From Neelides folsomi (taxonomy: Eukaryota > Arthropoda > Collembola > Neelipleona > Neelidae): 48,184 nucleotides of DNA. Made by a program: the position numbers and the translations under genes. The notes under the pieces are model-generated. The model ran no database searches. It saw nothing but the letters and a program-made list of their open reading frames with translations, and was not told the DNA's origin. Positions 26,754 to 39,305 of this stretch are shown piece by piece. The stretch lies in contig JAQGBZ010000433.1 in the NCBI GenBank assembly GCA_034687125.1, positions 1 to 48,184 of the forward strand. The letters run 5' to 3'. Positions within the stretch are counted from its first letter, which is position 1. The number at the start of each line of letters is the position of its first letter.

Positions 26754-28441
26754 ATGGATCAACAAGAGGTTGAAGAACTTGTTGAAGTGAGCGATGAAGA
26801 GGAAAATGGATATTATTCAGAGAATTCAGACTCGATTGGATCGGTTGATGGATTGGATAGCGATGTGGATGATGTGGACGTGGAGTCGAATGATTCATCT
26901 GGAGAAACTGGTGATGATCTTCCACTTGGAATTGAAGGCCTTTTGAGCGATAGCAACGACGAAGATGATGATGAAGACGAACCTGAGCTGGCTGAAGGAT
27001 CTGATGAAGAAGGAGATGGAGAGAAAAACGAAGCAGAGTCGGACAATTCTGATGAAGTGAATGAAGCCGGGACTGACAGCGATCAAAGTTTGTCCGGAGA
27101 GAAAGAAGGAGAAAAAGTGAATTTTGAGGAAATTCCAATTAGCAACAAAAGAGTTTATTTACAAATTGGAGGAAAAAGGCATCGAAATTCTTCGGAAGTT
27201 TATCCAACAGAGACGAAGCCTAAAATTATTGACGACGACGATGACGAGACCGATTTTGAAATTGATGATGAAATTGAACGAAAAGTTCCCAAAATGGATC
27301 CTGACACTGAGGAAGCTCAAGAATCAACAGTTGAAGATATGATTTCTTTGATTGGGGAATCAATGTCTTCTAATCAACTTGTTATGGGATGGAATTGGAA
27401 ACCTGTGAGAGCAGCGGCCGCTGCAGCGCTTGAGGAAATAAGTTCTGGGAAAACGCAAGGTCAACTTCATGAACTTCGCAAAAAGGTTTATCTCCTTAAG
27501 CCAAATGTTCCAAGGGGGAAGAGCAGAAGAAGTCAAACATTTAAACCTAAACCAAGCAATAAAGTTAAAGTAATGTCAAAATTAAAATTAAAAGTACCAA
27601 TTTACTAAATTAATTACCAATTTATTTATTATGAATAATTTTTAATTAATTGATAATAAAATTTTTGTTATTTTAGATCATTAAAGCTGCAAGTCCTGTG
27701 CTTGGATTGCGAATTGTCCCATGGATTCCATCACATGCTGCAATAGTAAAGGCAGGAGATATTTGTGCTCATCAAAAATTCTATCCAGAAATCCCGAAAA
27801 TGGACATTTTCTACTGCCAAGTTAAACAAATTTTCCAAAACTTGGAGTGCGAGAATTTTTATCAAGTGCAATGGCTCGTTCCAATAGAAGGATTTCGTCC
27901 ATGGAAGCATACAACTCCGTTCAGATGGGAATATTTTGAAAGTATGTTAACATTCTTAACTATTGTCAATTAAACTCAATTAATTCAATTGCTATTAAAT
28001 ATTTTTATAGTTCTAGTTCTTTAACTTTTTAAATGATAAATGTATAAAAGGTATTTCATAAATTTTATTTTCTTTCCAGGGCCAATTCATCCAGATGATA
28101 AAGAAGAGATTGTTGACGCAAGCCAATTCTTTTGGGTTGCAAGATGTTACAATGGATATTTTGAAGATGAAATCAAAAAAGACTTTCCGGGATTTGTTCC
28201 GTTTCCAGAAAAGAAAAACTTAAATAATGAAGAACCCGAATTGAAAGAAGAGATAACAATAGCTAAAACTGAAGATATCGCCATAACTGAAGATATCATC
28301 AAAACTGAAGACACCGTCAAAATTAAAGATATCGTCGAAATCGAAGATATCATCAAAACCGAAGACGATGCAAGTCCAGAAGTACAAGAACCAATCAAAG
28401 TTGAAGAACCGAGTGAGATGATTTGTGTTAATCCTATTTGA
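26754..28441 (+). CDS. acidic nuclear protein with GATAD1-like C-terminal domain
   Basis: Three exons (26754-27593, 27677-27941, 28080-28441) with GT-AG borders give 488 residues. Residues 1-170 are strongly acidic (long D/E/S runs), followed by a basic linker ending in KLKLK. Residues about 281-390 resemble the C-terminal domain of GATAD1: KLK before IIKAAS, then GDICAHQKFYP, then IFYCQVKQIFQNLECENFYQ and VQWLVPI, then PIHPDDKEE and QFFWVA, matching GATAD1's GDVVS, YYAQIRGF, LTWLIPT, GPEEDLP and EFVCHAP in order. No GATA zinc finger was found, so this is either a divergent GATAD1 relative or a separate family. GATAD1 works in chromatin complexes with KDM5 and EMSY. The tail carries six hexapeptide repeats. 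AATAAA lies at 28620. Confidence 0.75.
28262..28369 (+). repeat. six 18-base repeats encoding a KTEDI-type hexapeptide array
   Basis: Six consecutive 18-base units encode AKTEDI, AITEDI, IKTEDT, VKIKDI, VEIEDI and IKTEDD. Several match the SUMO consensus (hydrophobic-K-x-E), as does IKVE shortly after. The reading frame is kept throughout. Confidence 0.9.
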
Positions 28442-28766
28442 AAACTTCCTTAAATATTAACTATTTTATTTAATTACTTTCTTTATTAGAGGTTTTTTCG
28501 AATTTCATACCATAATTTGCAATAATATTGTAAATATAATATTATAGAATTATAGCTATTGTAAATTAAGTTAAATGATATTTAACTTATTTTTACTTTC
28601 GATATTTGTAATATATGCTAATAAAGTAAAGAATGTTATAAAATTCTAAATTTTTCTTTATTGACTTTATTGAACAACTGAAGTGAAGAGAAATTGAAAT
28701 TAAATATAATAATTAAAAAACACAAAAGCTATTAACTGACCATTCGTAGTTAGTTAAATAATTAAT
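28442..28766. other. convergent 3' flanks
   Basis: The GATAD1-like gene (plus) and MRPS17 (minus) end tail to tail here. The plus-strand AATAAA at 28620-28625 is the likely polyadenylation signal of the GATAD1-like gene. Nothing else was seen. Confidence 0.5.
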
Positions 28767-29406
28767 CTACCATGATGATTCTGATTGATCTCTGTCAGGA
28801 AGATCCACCCACTTCCTGTATGGTTCCTTATGTGAGAAATCTCTTCGTCCTTCTTGCCAACCTCGTGGAGGAGCTTCATCATATTTAAATGTATTCTCTT
28901 CATTAACTCCCCAAAGAGCTTCCTTCTTCTCGACGTCCTCCCTCAATTCACCGCCCACGACCTTATTTCCAGTGATGGGGTCAGTGATGTCTCCAAAATG
29001 GTAAACGACCTTCACAACTGAATGCGTAATGTCTCGGGTCATTTTCTCTGGAAGTTCTTCGATCAAAACAACGTCGCCGGATTTGCAAATCTTTTGAGGA
29101 TCGTGAGCATGGTACGCCACATGGTCGCTGAAGAACTAAAAAAATAAATTCAACATTATAATTATATTAACACAAGTATTATAACTAAATTAAAAGAGTA
29201 GTTTAGTAATTCTAATTTAATAGATAATTAAACTGAGAAATAAACAGTAAAAATCATACCATTTTTAAATTCGTATTCATTTCCAATCTTTTGACAACAA
29301 TTCTCGATGCATTTCTGATCTTCGATGGATGGCATTTACCAAGAAGGAGTCTTTTAATTGGAGCATTCGAAACAAACTTAGCTAGATGGGGAATTCCTGA
29401 ACTCAT
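28767..29406 (-). CDS. MRPS17: mitochondrial small-subunit ribosomal protein uS17m
   Basis: Two exons, 29406-29260 and 29135-28767, give 171 residues. The first codes a basic N-terminal part including LLLGKCHPSKIRNASRIVVK, which corresponds to the S17 family strand (GKVxxxKMxKTAKVRVxR). The second carries AHDPQKICKSGDVVLIEELP, the conserved S17 oligonucleotide-binding segment, followed by VYHFGDITDPITG. The C-terminal 60 residues are a charged extension, common in mitochondrial versions. The protein binds 12S rRNA in the mitochondrial ribosome small subunit. The start at 29406 is the only ATG in frame before the conserved part. MED24 starts 313 bases away in the opposite direction. Confidence 0.9.
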
Positions 29407-29718
29407 TTTTTAAAATTACTAGAATTAGAATTAATTAACTTTAACTTTTCGATTACCTATGTGGAAAAGTTTTTAACTTCGCGTTGCACAAAGATCATTC
29501 TTTAGACATCCAATCAGAACTAAAGTCGCATTCTAAACAGATACTTTAGTATATCCTAAATCCTGACATAAGCCGAAGCTCTTATAATAAAAGCATATAC
29601 CGAAATTGTTTGACATAAATTGGAATAATTCCACTCGGATTTTTAAAGTTTATTATTTAATTATTAATAATTAAGTTTATAGTTCAAATTATACATGGAG
29701 TCCTATTAAATCTTAAAC
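29407..29718. promoter_or_regulatory. head-to-head promoter region of MRPS17 and MED24
   Basis: Only 312 bases separate the two start codons, which face away from each other. The region should hold both promoters. No TATA box is evident. Confidence 0.45.
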
Positions 29719-32700
29719 ATGGTCCAATTTCTTCAAAAAGTTAATCCGAGAGACTCCCAAGTTAAAAACTTAATTATCAAAGCTTGGAGAGAAAGATGGT
29801 CCGACATTCAATGGGGAATTCATTCACGAGTCGTAAGTTCTTTCAATATAAAACTAAATCACATTAAACCTTGCTATAATCTTAATGGATCCATTTAATT
29901 ACATTTAATGATCCATTAAATTATATTTAATTAGGAATTTTCTTAATTTTCAGCTCTTCGAAGGCGTTACAGACACTTCATTCATAGCAGATGCGATTTT
30001 GCAACAAGCCCTCAATGGTCCCGGCCCAAATTCACTTGTTTTCTCTTATTTAATGCACTCGATTTATTCTCAAGTAAGCGAATCTAGCAAAAAGTTTTAT
30101 TATTAATTTGCAAAAAAGCAGTTTTGCAATAATTTTACTTTTTAGATGGTTCCTGCATCTGCCGTGCTTAAAAGTGTGAGTCAATACGATGGTTATCATA
30201 AGCCTTTTTGCATTGCAAGTCTTCTTGACCTTCTCGAAAATATTAAGGTAAAATCGTGAATATAAAGAAAATTATAATAATTGTATTATTATATTATTTA
30301 TTTTGATTTTCTTATGATTTTTTGAACGAATAGGAAAGAGTGATTCCTAACCAAAGAGAAGGAGGAAACCAAAGCCTCGATTTGGCCCTTGCAATTGAAT
30401 CTGTCGTTCACTGGCTCTTAACTTGCATGTATTCATCATTGGAGATTCTTTCCGATTTGTCATCTGACTTTCCTGCAGAAATTGAAGATTCTAAAATTGT
30501 AACGAAATGCCGAAAACTTTTAGAATATTTTTTGCGCGACCAATTTCTTTATGCTCTTCTCCACGTGGCAATACACGAAGATCCAAGTAACTATATTTAA
30601 AAACTCATTGTACAATTAGAAATCTAGGCATATTTGTTTAGTTAATGTTTCTCATTCATTTTTAGCTCTCTACGATAAAATTAAAAGAATGATCAAAGAA
30701 ATCGGAAAGTTTTCGAATGGCCATCATGGAACTGACATAAACCAGATTACGATGTAAGTAATTAAAAATCCAAAGCAGGAATAATTAAAGATAATTTGAT
30801 AATGAATGAATCATTAGATAAGGAAATTATTCCACATTTTTGTTATTGTTAGTACAGTAATAACAGTAATAAAGCTAAAGAATGGATTTTAATTGAAAAG
30901 TTTTAATCTTTAAAGACTCGTGAATAAACTCAAGAACTTTCGTGAAGATTTGCCCGGATTGAAAAAACATTTGAATTCGCCCGATGGTTTGAAAATCAAT
31001 GGTTTGAATGGATCCATTCAGGCTATGATGATGACAGCAGCATTATTGAGACCATCAAGTAATGTCAATAATATTTTGAACGATCTTGTCGTCGTTAAAC
31101 AAATTAAGGTAACTTAAAATTAAATATTTATTCTATATAAATTTAATTTATTCTAAATACTTATGCTTTTATGTATGTCGATTGTATTTTGAATTATTTT
31201 GAATATAGAATTTACCAAATTCGGAAATATTTTGCGAAATAATTCATTCAACCATGCTGGGTCTTGTCGATTCAATTGGGAAAGAACATGAATTGAAATT
31301 CATTGGTTTCGCCTTTCTCCAACTTCCATTAATATTACAGCAGTTAAAAGAGAAGATTAATGGTGAGTTTAAATATTAATTAGTTTTTACTATCTTATTT
31401 AATATTTTTCTTCAATGTTATTTAAATATATTTTATAACTTATTGATTTTTAATAGACAATGGTGAAGGAGTTTTAATGGGACTTGAAATGTTCATTTCA
31501 AATGAATCAACTTTGGAAGTTATTGATGCCAAACTTCATTGCTATACGTTTGACCTCTTTTTGGGAAGTTTGGCCAAGAATGGTCTTATTATGGAATCTC
31601 ATAAAAAAGCTTTATTGGCAAAGTAAGATCAATTATCATTTTCATATTATTATAATTACTTAATTAACTTTCTACAGATTTTAAGCTTATTTTATTTAAT
31701 GATAGAAAACCTTCAAATGTTCCAAGCTCCAAACAAAATTCAAGCAATGCGGTTCTTATGCTCAAAGCTGAATCAACTCTAATGTCTGTTCTTAAAACTT
31801 TGGATGGAGATTATGGGAAAAATCAAGTATGATTTTAATGCTAATTTTTAGATTTTCAATTTTTTATTAAATCCAAAACAAATTCTTTGAAATTACAGAT
31901 TACTTATAATTACTTATTGTTTTCATATAAAATAATTTATAATTTTTTGCATTTAGGATGCAATTCAAGGTGTTCTTTGTGACATGTTGGGGAAAAGTTT
32001 CGATTTGATTTTAACTGCTGCATCTGCAACTGGGCGACTCCAACAACTCGCAACTCGACTAATTAAACTTAACCAATTTAGTCGGCAAGTTAATGGAGAA
32101 GGAAGCAAAGCTTCGGCCACCAGAGCGATGATTTTTGATATTTCATTCCTTATGTTATGTCATACATTTCAGATTTACGAAAAAAAGGTTAAAACAAAAA
32201 TATCTTATTAAATTCAATAATCAATAATCAATAATTAGTTAATCACATTTTATTTTAACTGTTTTTCAAACTCAATTAATTTATTTTATATTTCATTTCA
32301 TTTTCAGACGTTTGATACAGACGAACCAGATTGCTTTTTTGAAGAATTTTACAGAGAATGTATGGTCGAAGGAAATGTTGCAAAAAATCCAGATTCGATT
32401 TTTGCAAGATGTGACCAAAATAAAGTTGATCTTTTACTTAATCAATACCTTCAGGGCGATACAGAACTCAAAACAAGGTTAATAACAATAATTATAACTT
32501 TTAATTATGTATTATCTTTAATTTGTATTGGAATATTTTATACTAATATTTTCCCTTTTAATTATTTTCCAGTTTGGTATTTTGGCATGAATTGTGCACA
32601 AATTCAATTGGAGTTGTGAGAGAGCTTTTGCTCGCATGGAACAATGATTCTGTGAACTTCCCTGAAGTTAAAAAGCTATTGGATGTTTTTCGTTCAAGAA

Positions 32701-34571
32701 TTTGTTCACTTCCAATCTGCATTTCCTCGTGGCTTTGTGCTTACATTCAGGTAAAAGATTTTTAATTTAACAACCGAAACGAATAAAAAAATAAAGTTAA
32801 ATAATTAAATATTAGGGAAATATACATATAGAAAATGACCATGTAAGGAATTTAGACAGAATTGATATTATTTATTTATTTCAGATGATGCCTGAAGATC
32901 AATGTGGAAAAGCTAGATATATTCTGAATCATTTCTTGAATCCAATTACTTCAGACGACGCTCAAGACAACTTGAAAGAAAGGTAAGGAAATATTTAAAC
33001 TTAAGTTAATTAACTTTAAGATTAATCTTAAATTCTTAATGGAAAATGTAAAGTTTATGTTTATTTTTATGGAACTTTAACATTTATTTTAGATCTGCTC
33101 TCATGTGCAGTATTATTAATAAAATGATGAATTGCATTCAACCGGTTTCTTCATCACCTGCAGTTCAATGGTAAGAATTTAACTTTAACTATCAATAAGT
33201 TTAAGTTTTCATAAAACTTAATTATAATATTTAAAACTTCTCAATCAAGTATTTTGTACACAATAATTATAAAATCATTAAATTATCTTTAAAGGAATAT
33301 AAAAAATTCATTTATTAAATTTTTAGTATTTCCGAAAGAAAACCAGCGACAACTCTTTATAAAAATTGCTGGGAATGTATGGGAGTGAGAGGTGTAATTG
33401 ATGTGGATTCGACAACGGCTGTCAATAATCTAATGAATATTTCTGGCCATACTCGTTTTGTTCAAATTTGTATTCAGGTATTGAGTTCTTGACCATTTTA
33501 ATTGTTCAATTGACAATTATCCAATTTGATTAATTTTACGCTAACATTAATTTATACACTAAGCAATGATTTTTTGCATAATTAAAGGAAATGATTCGGA
33601 TTCAAGACGCCAATGGGCTTTCTCAATGGGCAGATTTGGCTTATGGATTATTTCACATTGACATTAAAAGCTGTACAAAAGCTCTCATTAACAAAGTTCT
33701 CCCTTTTATTCTTCATTTCTCAACAACGTAAGTTCAAATACAAAACTTTAAAAATTAGCGTTCAATTAATTATCTTAATTTTATGTTAGTTAATTAAATG
33801 TTTTAATCGCGAATATTTTACGACTATAAATCTAATCATGTGATTTTGCATTTAATTTAGCGAGTCCAACTTCGTGGAACCAAAAATCAACTTTTTAGTG
33901 TCACTTGCAGTCAGTTGCATTTTATCTTGGTATTATCATATCAAGATATCTGATGGAGACGTTAAAAATGAAATTGGAGAACCGAGCACAAAGAGAAGGA
34001 AATTGTCAGAATCTTTGGTCAATAAAGAGGTAAAGGTATTTAAAAATTCATGGTATTAATTAATTATCTAATGTGTGTAATTATAATGTTAATAAATTTA
34101 TTTTAATTTATTTTAGAATACATCGGAATTAGAAATTGTCTTAAAAGAGTTTTATCAAGATTTTGAAAAGATTCTTTCGTCCAAAAGTGAAGCAAGACCA
34201 CAAGTTGTGTTCATCTTGAGATTCCTTGAAGAATTGGTCATTAGAACTCCAACATTGACTTTACTTCATTCTATTCCGAACAAAATAGTAATTTTATATT
34301 TTAATAATTGTTAAAGTTATATACCTTACTATCAGTTTAGTTATTATCTTATTGGTATTAATATTTAAAATATTTAGTGACAATGATTTTGTTTCAGATT
34401 AAGGAATTGATTTTTCTAATGAACAACGAAATGGATACAAAGTTTTTATTGGGAGTTCATTTGATGACTGATAAAGCTGGACGGACCAATTGTTCTGATG
34501 CAATTTGTGACTTGAAAAATCTTCAAAATAAATATTTGGGCTCACATTCACAAAACCCATTAAGTTCATAA
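29719..34571 (+). CDS. MED24: Mediator complex subunit 24
   Basis: Nineteen exons: 29719-29832, 29954-30073, 30146-30247, 30334-30586, 30666-30753, 30916-31108, 31209-31362, 31457-31622, 31706-31826, 31957-32187, 32308-32477, 32573-32750, 32885-32982, 33093-33170, 33327-33477, 33588-33727, 33861-34029, 34117-34287 and 34398-34571. All borders are GT-AG and the sum is 957 codons, 956 residues against 989 in human. The N-terminus (IIKAWRERWSDIQWGI) matches human QAILQAWKERWSDYQWAI. GPGPNSLVFSYLMHSIYSQM and the region around MLGKSFDLILTAASATGRLQ with MIFDISFLMLCH also align well. A KRRK motif in exon 17 could be a nuclear signal. MED24 is an alpha-helical tail-module subunit that links activators to RNA polymerase II. 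An AATAAA lies at 34774. Confidence 0.95.
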
Positions 34572-35181
34572 AAGTCAAGTTTGTTTTTAACTCAATAACC
34601 TGAACTCAATTTTTGTTAAATGTAACATATTTATAATGTAAATATAATTGTAATATTACATATTAACTATTTATTATGTACATTGTTTAATTTTATTTAA
34701 TTTGTATTGTAGAAATTACTCAAAACTGTATGAATTCATTAATATTATGTTTCATTTATTTATTTAGTTTGGTAATAAAAAACAATTTCAATTTATTTAA
34801 CAATTTATTACTTATTGGATTTATGAAGTTTTGTAATATTTAACAATTGAATTTCTCCATTAATAATTAAAAGATAATTCATTTATTGGAGTTGATTTAT
34901 TACATGATAAAATTGTAGTTTGAAAAGAAATCACATAGTGAAAATCACTTAACCACTAAACTAATTCTAAACAAGACTTAATTAATATTAATTAATTTCT
35001 AATAAGATTATATAATATTATGTAATACTTTTAAAGAATATCGTAATACTTAACAAACCTCTCTATGTCTCTAATTAAATTACAAACATCGAAATAAGTT
35101 TTAAAATTAAATAGTAGGAGAAAATTCTTAAAATTTATTTAACAATTATTACACTTTGAATGGCGTTTAGTTTCTATTGCA
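34572..35181. other. convergent 3' flanks of MED24 and GBA2
   Basis: The two genes end tail to tail. AATAAA at 34774-34779 fits MED24. On the minus strand an AATAAA lies about 40 bases past the GBA2 stop. No other feature was seen. Confidence 0.5.
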
Positions 35182-38100
35182 TTATGAGTTGAAATTAGTC
35201 AAATCAGCTTTATTTTGCTGATCTTTCCAAGCATGGAACATTGCCCAAACCGACAAAGGTCTCATGTAGCCAATTGAACGATATTTCTTTTGGATGTATA
35301 AAGCTTCAGGTGTTTCCCATCCAAGTCCAATCTTTTCATAAACAGTTCGGTAAATTCCTTCAGCCGTCTTAAAACCTTCTTTGATCATTCCCTAAACACA
35401 ATAATTAAAATTAAAACACAATAATTAAATTAAAACACATAAATTAAACCAAATATTTAAATATTAACCAAATTAAATAATATCAATAACTTACTTTAAA
35501 ATAATTACAGTTGTAATTAATAAATTGTAATTTTAATTAATAAATTTTAATTAATAAATTTTAATTTTAATTAATAAATTTTAATTAATAAATTTTAATT
35601 TTAATTAATAAATTTTAATTAATAAATTTTAATTAATAAATTTTAATTACGTGATGAATGAGAGTCGCAGCCAGGGCATAGGTCACCCCCGTCCAACATT
35701 CTTCACTCTGAAGAGAAAAAAGGTCAATTTCTCCTTCTTGTGTCATCCCATTCACAGCCCCCATCGTCCCTCCTGCGTATTTCAACACGTTGTTTTGGTA
35801 AATGGTCTTTAATGCACTTTCAACATTTGATTTTGAGAAAGCGGCCGAGTCGTCGACTCCGGCTGCAGCGAGAATCCAATGACCACAAAGTTGATCAGAC
35901 ATAATGGTCATGCTGTTGGGGCCTTCAGAGGAATCAAATTTGTAATATTTCCCTGTCCAGAGTTTCGTCTCAAACGCTGCAGAAGCTCTTGAAAACAAAT
36001 CTTCGTAAAACTTCACATCGTAACTTTGTTGAATCGCTTTGATCATTTCGACCATTGCGAAGAGCGATGCAACCCAAAGACCTCCACAATATGCACTAAA
36101 ATCAAAATGTAAATTTTAATTTAATTTTACAATTTTAGTTTAATTTTACAATTTTGGTGATTGTGATTATTATTAATTGAATTATGTGTTTTAATTAAAA
36201 TAATTAATTAAGAACCTTGGTCCTTTCATAAGCCAAGTATCGTAGGTTTGATCAGGTGCTCCGGAATTCTCAATCAAACCATCATTGTCCGTATCCCAAA
36301 CCAAAGATTTCCTCATGACCAGATCGCATAAAGGTAACATGTCTTTTAAAAACTTCTTGTCTTTGAACACCATAAAATCTCGATAAGTTGTGAGGACGAA
36401 TTTCAAATTGAGATCTCTCCATTGACTCACATCGTGCATCAAATAAGAGTTAATATGACTATAAGGATCCTCAGCCGGATCGCCCAAATCATGAGGAACT
36501 GAATCGATCGCTTTCCTCTCTTCTGATTTCCCATCGAATAAATAACTCATCTGAGTTTTGTCTTCGATCTTAATCGCATCGGCCATATCGTATTGAATCG
36601 ATGCTTCCAATCCAGGAAACAACATCATGAGAGCAAAAGAGGCATAAAAGTGAACGTCATATGTATTGTACATTCGATATTCGTGACCTTCTAAGTACGC
36701 AAAACGTCCAATTGAATTTCGAATGTCTGGATCTTTTGTGTGTTTTTCCATAACATTGTCATATTCGACCCAAACGCTTCCTCCGTCTGAGAGATAATAA
36801 AGCTCATTTAAAAGACAGGATTTGAACCAAGACGGAAGAGCCGATTGGGACAAAATTTCATTTTGCCATTTTTCGATATCTCCGTCCCATCTAGAATAAT
36901 TCTTCATGGAGTATTCCGTAAGGTCAATGGCTCCAAGGGTCAGAGGTCGATTTCCTTTCTCATTTTCTTCATGTTGGGGGAAGAAACGAACATAACGCCT
37001 TTTAATTATAAGAAATTAAACAATTGTAATTATCTTTAAATAATTTATTATGTAAAAGTTTTAAGTGTAAATTAATTAAATTAATTAACTACCTTGTAAA
37101 GAGATGTTCTTTATTATTGAAATAAATTAAAGGTTGATGCCAAACAAGAGAAAAGACAAGATTGGACTTTGAACTTGGAAGAACTTGAGTTAAAGCTGAA
37201 ACGGCCATTCCAACATTTCCATTAGGAATTTCATAAATGGCTGGAACTTTTTCCAATTCTCCAGTTTTGGACAAAATTTCCCAAAGATCTTCTCCGCTTT
37301 TAAGATCAAAATTGCTCATGTAGCTTATTGAAGTTTCAGCATTCTAAATAAAATTGAAAATATTATTTCATTATGTTAAATGGTTAAACAGTGGAATTTA
37401 AAGTCCCACTAAACTGATTTAACTAGTACAACTATAAATTATATATTTAATAATAAATATTCAGTTTAAATTAAATTACGGATTTAAGAGCAGCAATTGA
37501 ATAAGTCGTATTATTTCTCTTCACTGTGTGATCAAGCGCAACTCCAGAAAATTCAATCCCGTCTTTGATAATGTTAAATGTTTGAGAATGACAATGCGAT
37601 TTGACTTTCAAATCGCCAGCTCCACTTTGAAATGTAAAAGTAATCGAAACGAATTTCTTTTCTTTTCCTTCATTCTTAATTTCCCATTCAAAAATGCTAC
37701 AAGGAAGACTTGAATCCTAAAAGCCACAAAACTCAATTAAGCCACAAAATTTATTTTAAATAAAATATTTTGTTCAAATTAACTAGGTATAAATAAATTC
37801 AATAGTATTTAATATATTTGCTAAATTTAGTACGATTTGTAATAATTAAATTAAAATTTTAATTACAGTGTAATTATTTGGAATGACTGGAGAGATCTGT
37901 TTGCAAATGAGAATGAGATTCTCTTCCGGAATATTGTAAGTGTACCAAGCCCTTGGGTAAAGACCTCTGTAAGTTCCATCCTCCGGGCGATAACTCCAAT
38001 CCCAAGATTTTAAAGTTCCAGGTGGACCAGCGGCAGAAAGAACTTTTTGATAAGTTGTAACTTTCCCTTCTGAATCTCTCACAGTGACAATGAATTGATC

Positions 38101-38683
38101 TCCGTGTGCAATGTCGTAGGTGTAAAGTCCAGGTGTCATTTGGAATCTGCAGAATTCTCCTTTGAATCCGCGTCCAATACTTCCAGCACCGAGACCACCA
38201 AGAGGAACACCTTCAGAAAATTAAAAATTGTTGGATTAAATAGTTAAATAGAATTAGAATTGTTAATTAGAATCAAATATTATTTTTTTTACAGTCACAT
38301 AAGCTCAATTAAATATTTTAACCAAAGCAAAGATATCACTGAAAAATATAAAATTGAATTTTTCTTACCATATATTTGTTTTCCTTTGAGCATTATAAGG
38401 TCAATAAAAGGCTGTCGACGTCCAATGATTTTCGTCTTTATCCACCAAAAGAAATATCTATAAGAGTATGGGATCATTATTATAAATTTTAATGAGTTAA
38501 ATATTTATTATAATTTAAATGAACATTTTGAAATGATCCTAACCTAATGAACATGTAAATGAGATCATGAAGTTGGTTCCATCTCGGCCAGATATTCTGA
38601 TTCCATTTTTCGGGGAATTTATGAGTCATTTTGACAATCCATCCGAATTCTTCATTTCCTCTTCCTCCGCCCACCTTTTCCAT
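35182..38683 (-). CDS. GBA2: GBA2, non-lysosomal glucosylceramidase (GH116)
   Basis: Eight exons: 38683-38544, 38457-38369, 38210-37867, 37716-37480, 37343-37093, 36998-36216, 36095-35651 and 35391-35182. They join to 833 codons, 832 residues; the human protein is 927, with the difference mostly at the two ends. The N-terminal beta-domain shows [20 protein letters not shown]. The catalytic (alpha/alpha) domain shows [20 protein letters not shown] with the expected nucleophile E457, and DQTYDTW with the expected acid/base D607; their 150-residue spacing equals that of human E527 and D677. The enzyme cleaves glucosylceramide to glucose and ceramide at the cytosolic face of ER, Golgi and plasma membranes. 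The start is the first ATG in frame. A possible acceptor (CACTAAG) just upstream suggests a 5' UTR or short coding exon further out. Confidence 0.95.
35511..35648. repeat. AT-only tandem repeat in GBA2 intron 7
   Basis: The word TTTTAATTAATAAA repeats about nine times at a period of 14 to 20 bases, running up to the donor site of exon 7 at 35650. Confidence 0.85.
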
Positions 38684-39305
38684 GTTTCCTTCCTTAGTGC
38701 AAATTCAATGTTAATAAAATAAAAAATGAAACTCACTATGCATAATTAATGACCAATTTATCTAAATTGACAATAGATTATTTGATAGTTAGCTAACAAT
38801 GCAAGTAAAAGTGTTTGTGTTTTTGATAAAAATATGTAATTTTATTCTTTACCTTCTTACAATCGTGACTTGAACCCAGAACTAAATCCCTCTACCTTTA
38901 GCGAAAAGTATAATTTAATATCTAAACAAAGATAAAAATTTATTAGTTGACTATCAATTCAACTTCAACTTCATTATCAATCCGTGACGTCGAGGAATTG
39001 GCGAATTGGAATTGGAATTAGCGAAATTAAATATTGGCCAAAGGATGACATTTAAACTTAACACGTGATGAAGGAACTCTGGATTTAGACCAATGGTGTT
39101 CAGCTTTGACTTCTTAATCATTCATTTAGGAGGGAAAAAGCTGAAGGAATTTTTTTCTTTTTTCCTTCTTTTCTTTTAGCCTTTTTTCGTTCCCTCGTAA
39201 AATGGAATTTTAAACAAAGCAAGTTTATTTAATTAAACGATCAATTAATTGACCCGTTTTAAACCTAATTGACTTGTTAAATATAAGTTTAAGTACAAAT
39301 TGACC
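38684..39305. promoter_or_regulatory. head-to-head region of GBA2 and the lysine-rich gene
   Basis: The two genes start 622 bases apart on opposite strands, so both promoters and any GBA2 5' UTR exon should be here. A T- and C-rich tract lies at about 39147-39190. No coding exon could be supported. Confidence 0.4.

Noticed and set aside
26749..27138. Long minus-strand open frames opposite the acidic exon
   Set aside because: They are the antisense of the D/E/S-rich codons of the GATAD1-like gene, which has proper splice sites and a recognisable domain.
38840..38925. Possible tRNA on the minus strand with GGGTTCAAGTC
   Set aside because: The T-loop-like word is present, but the flanking bases do not pair as a T stem and no acceptor or anticodon arms can be drawn.
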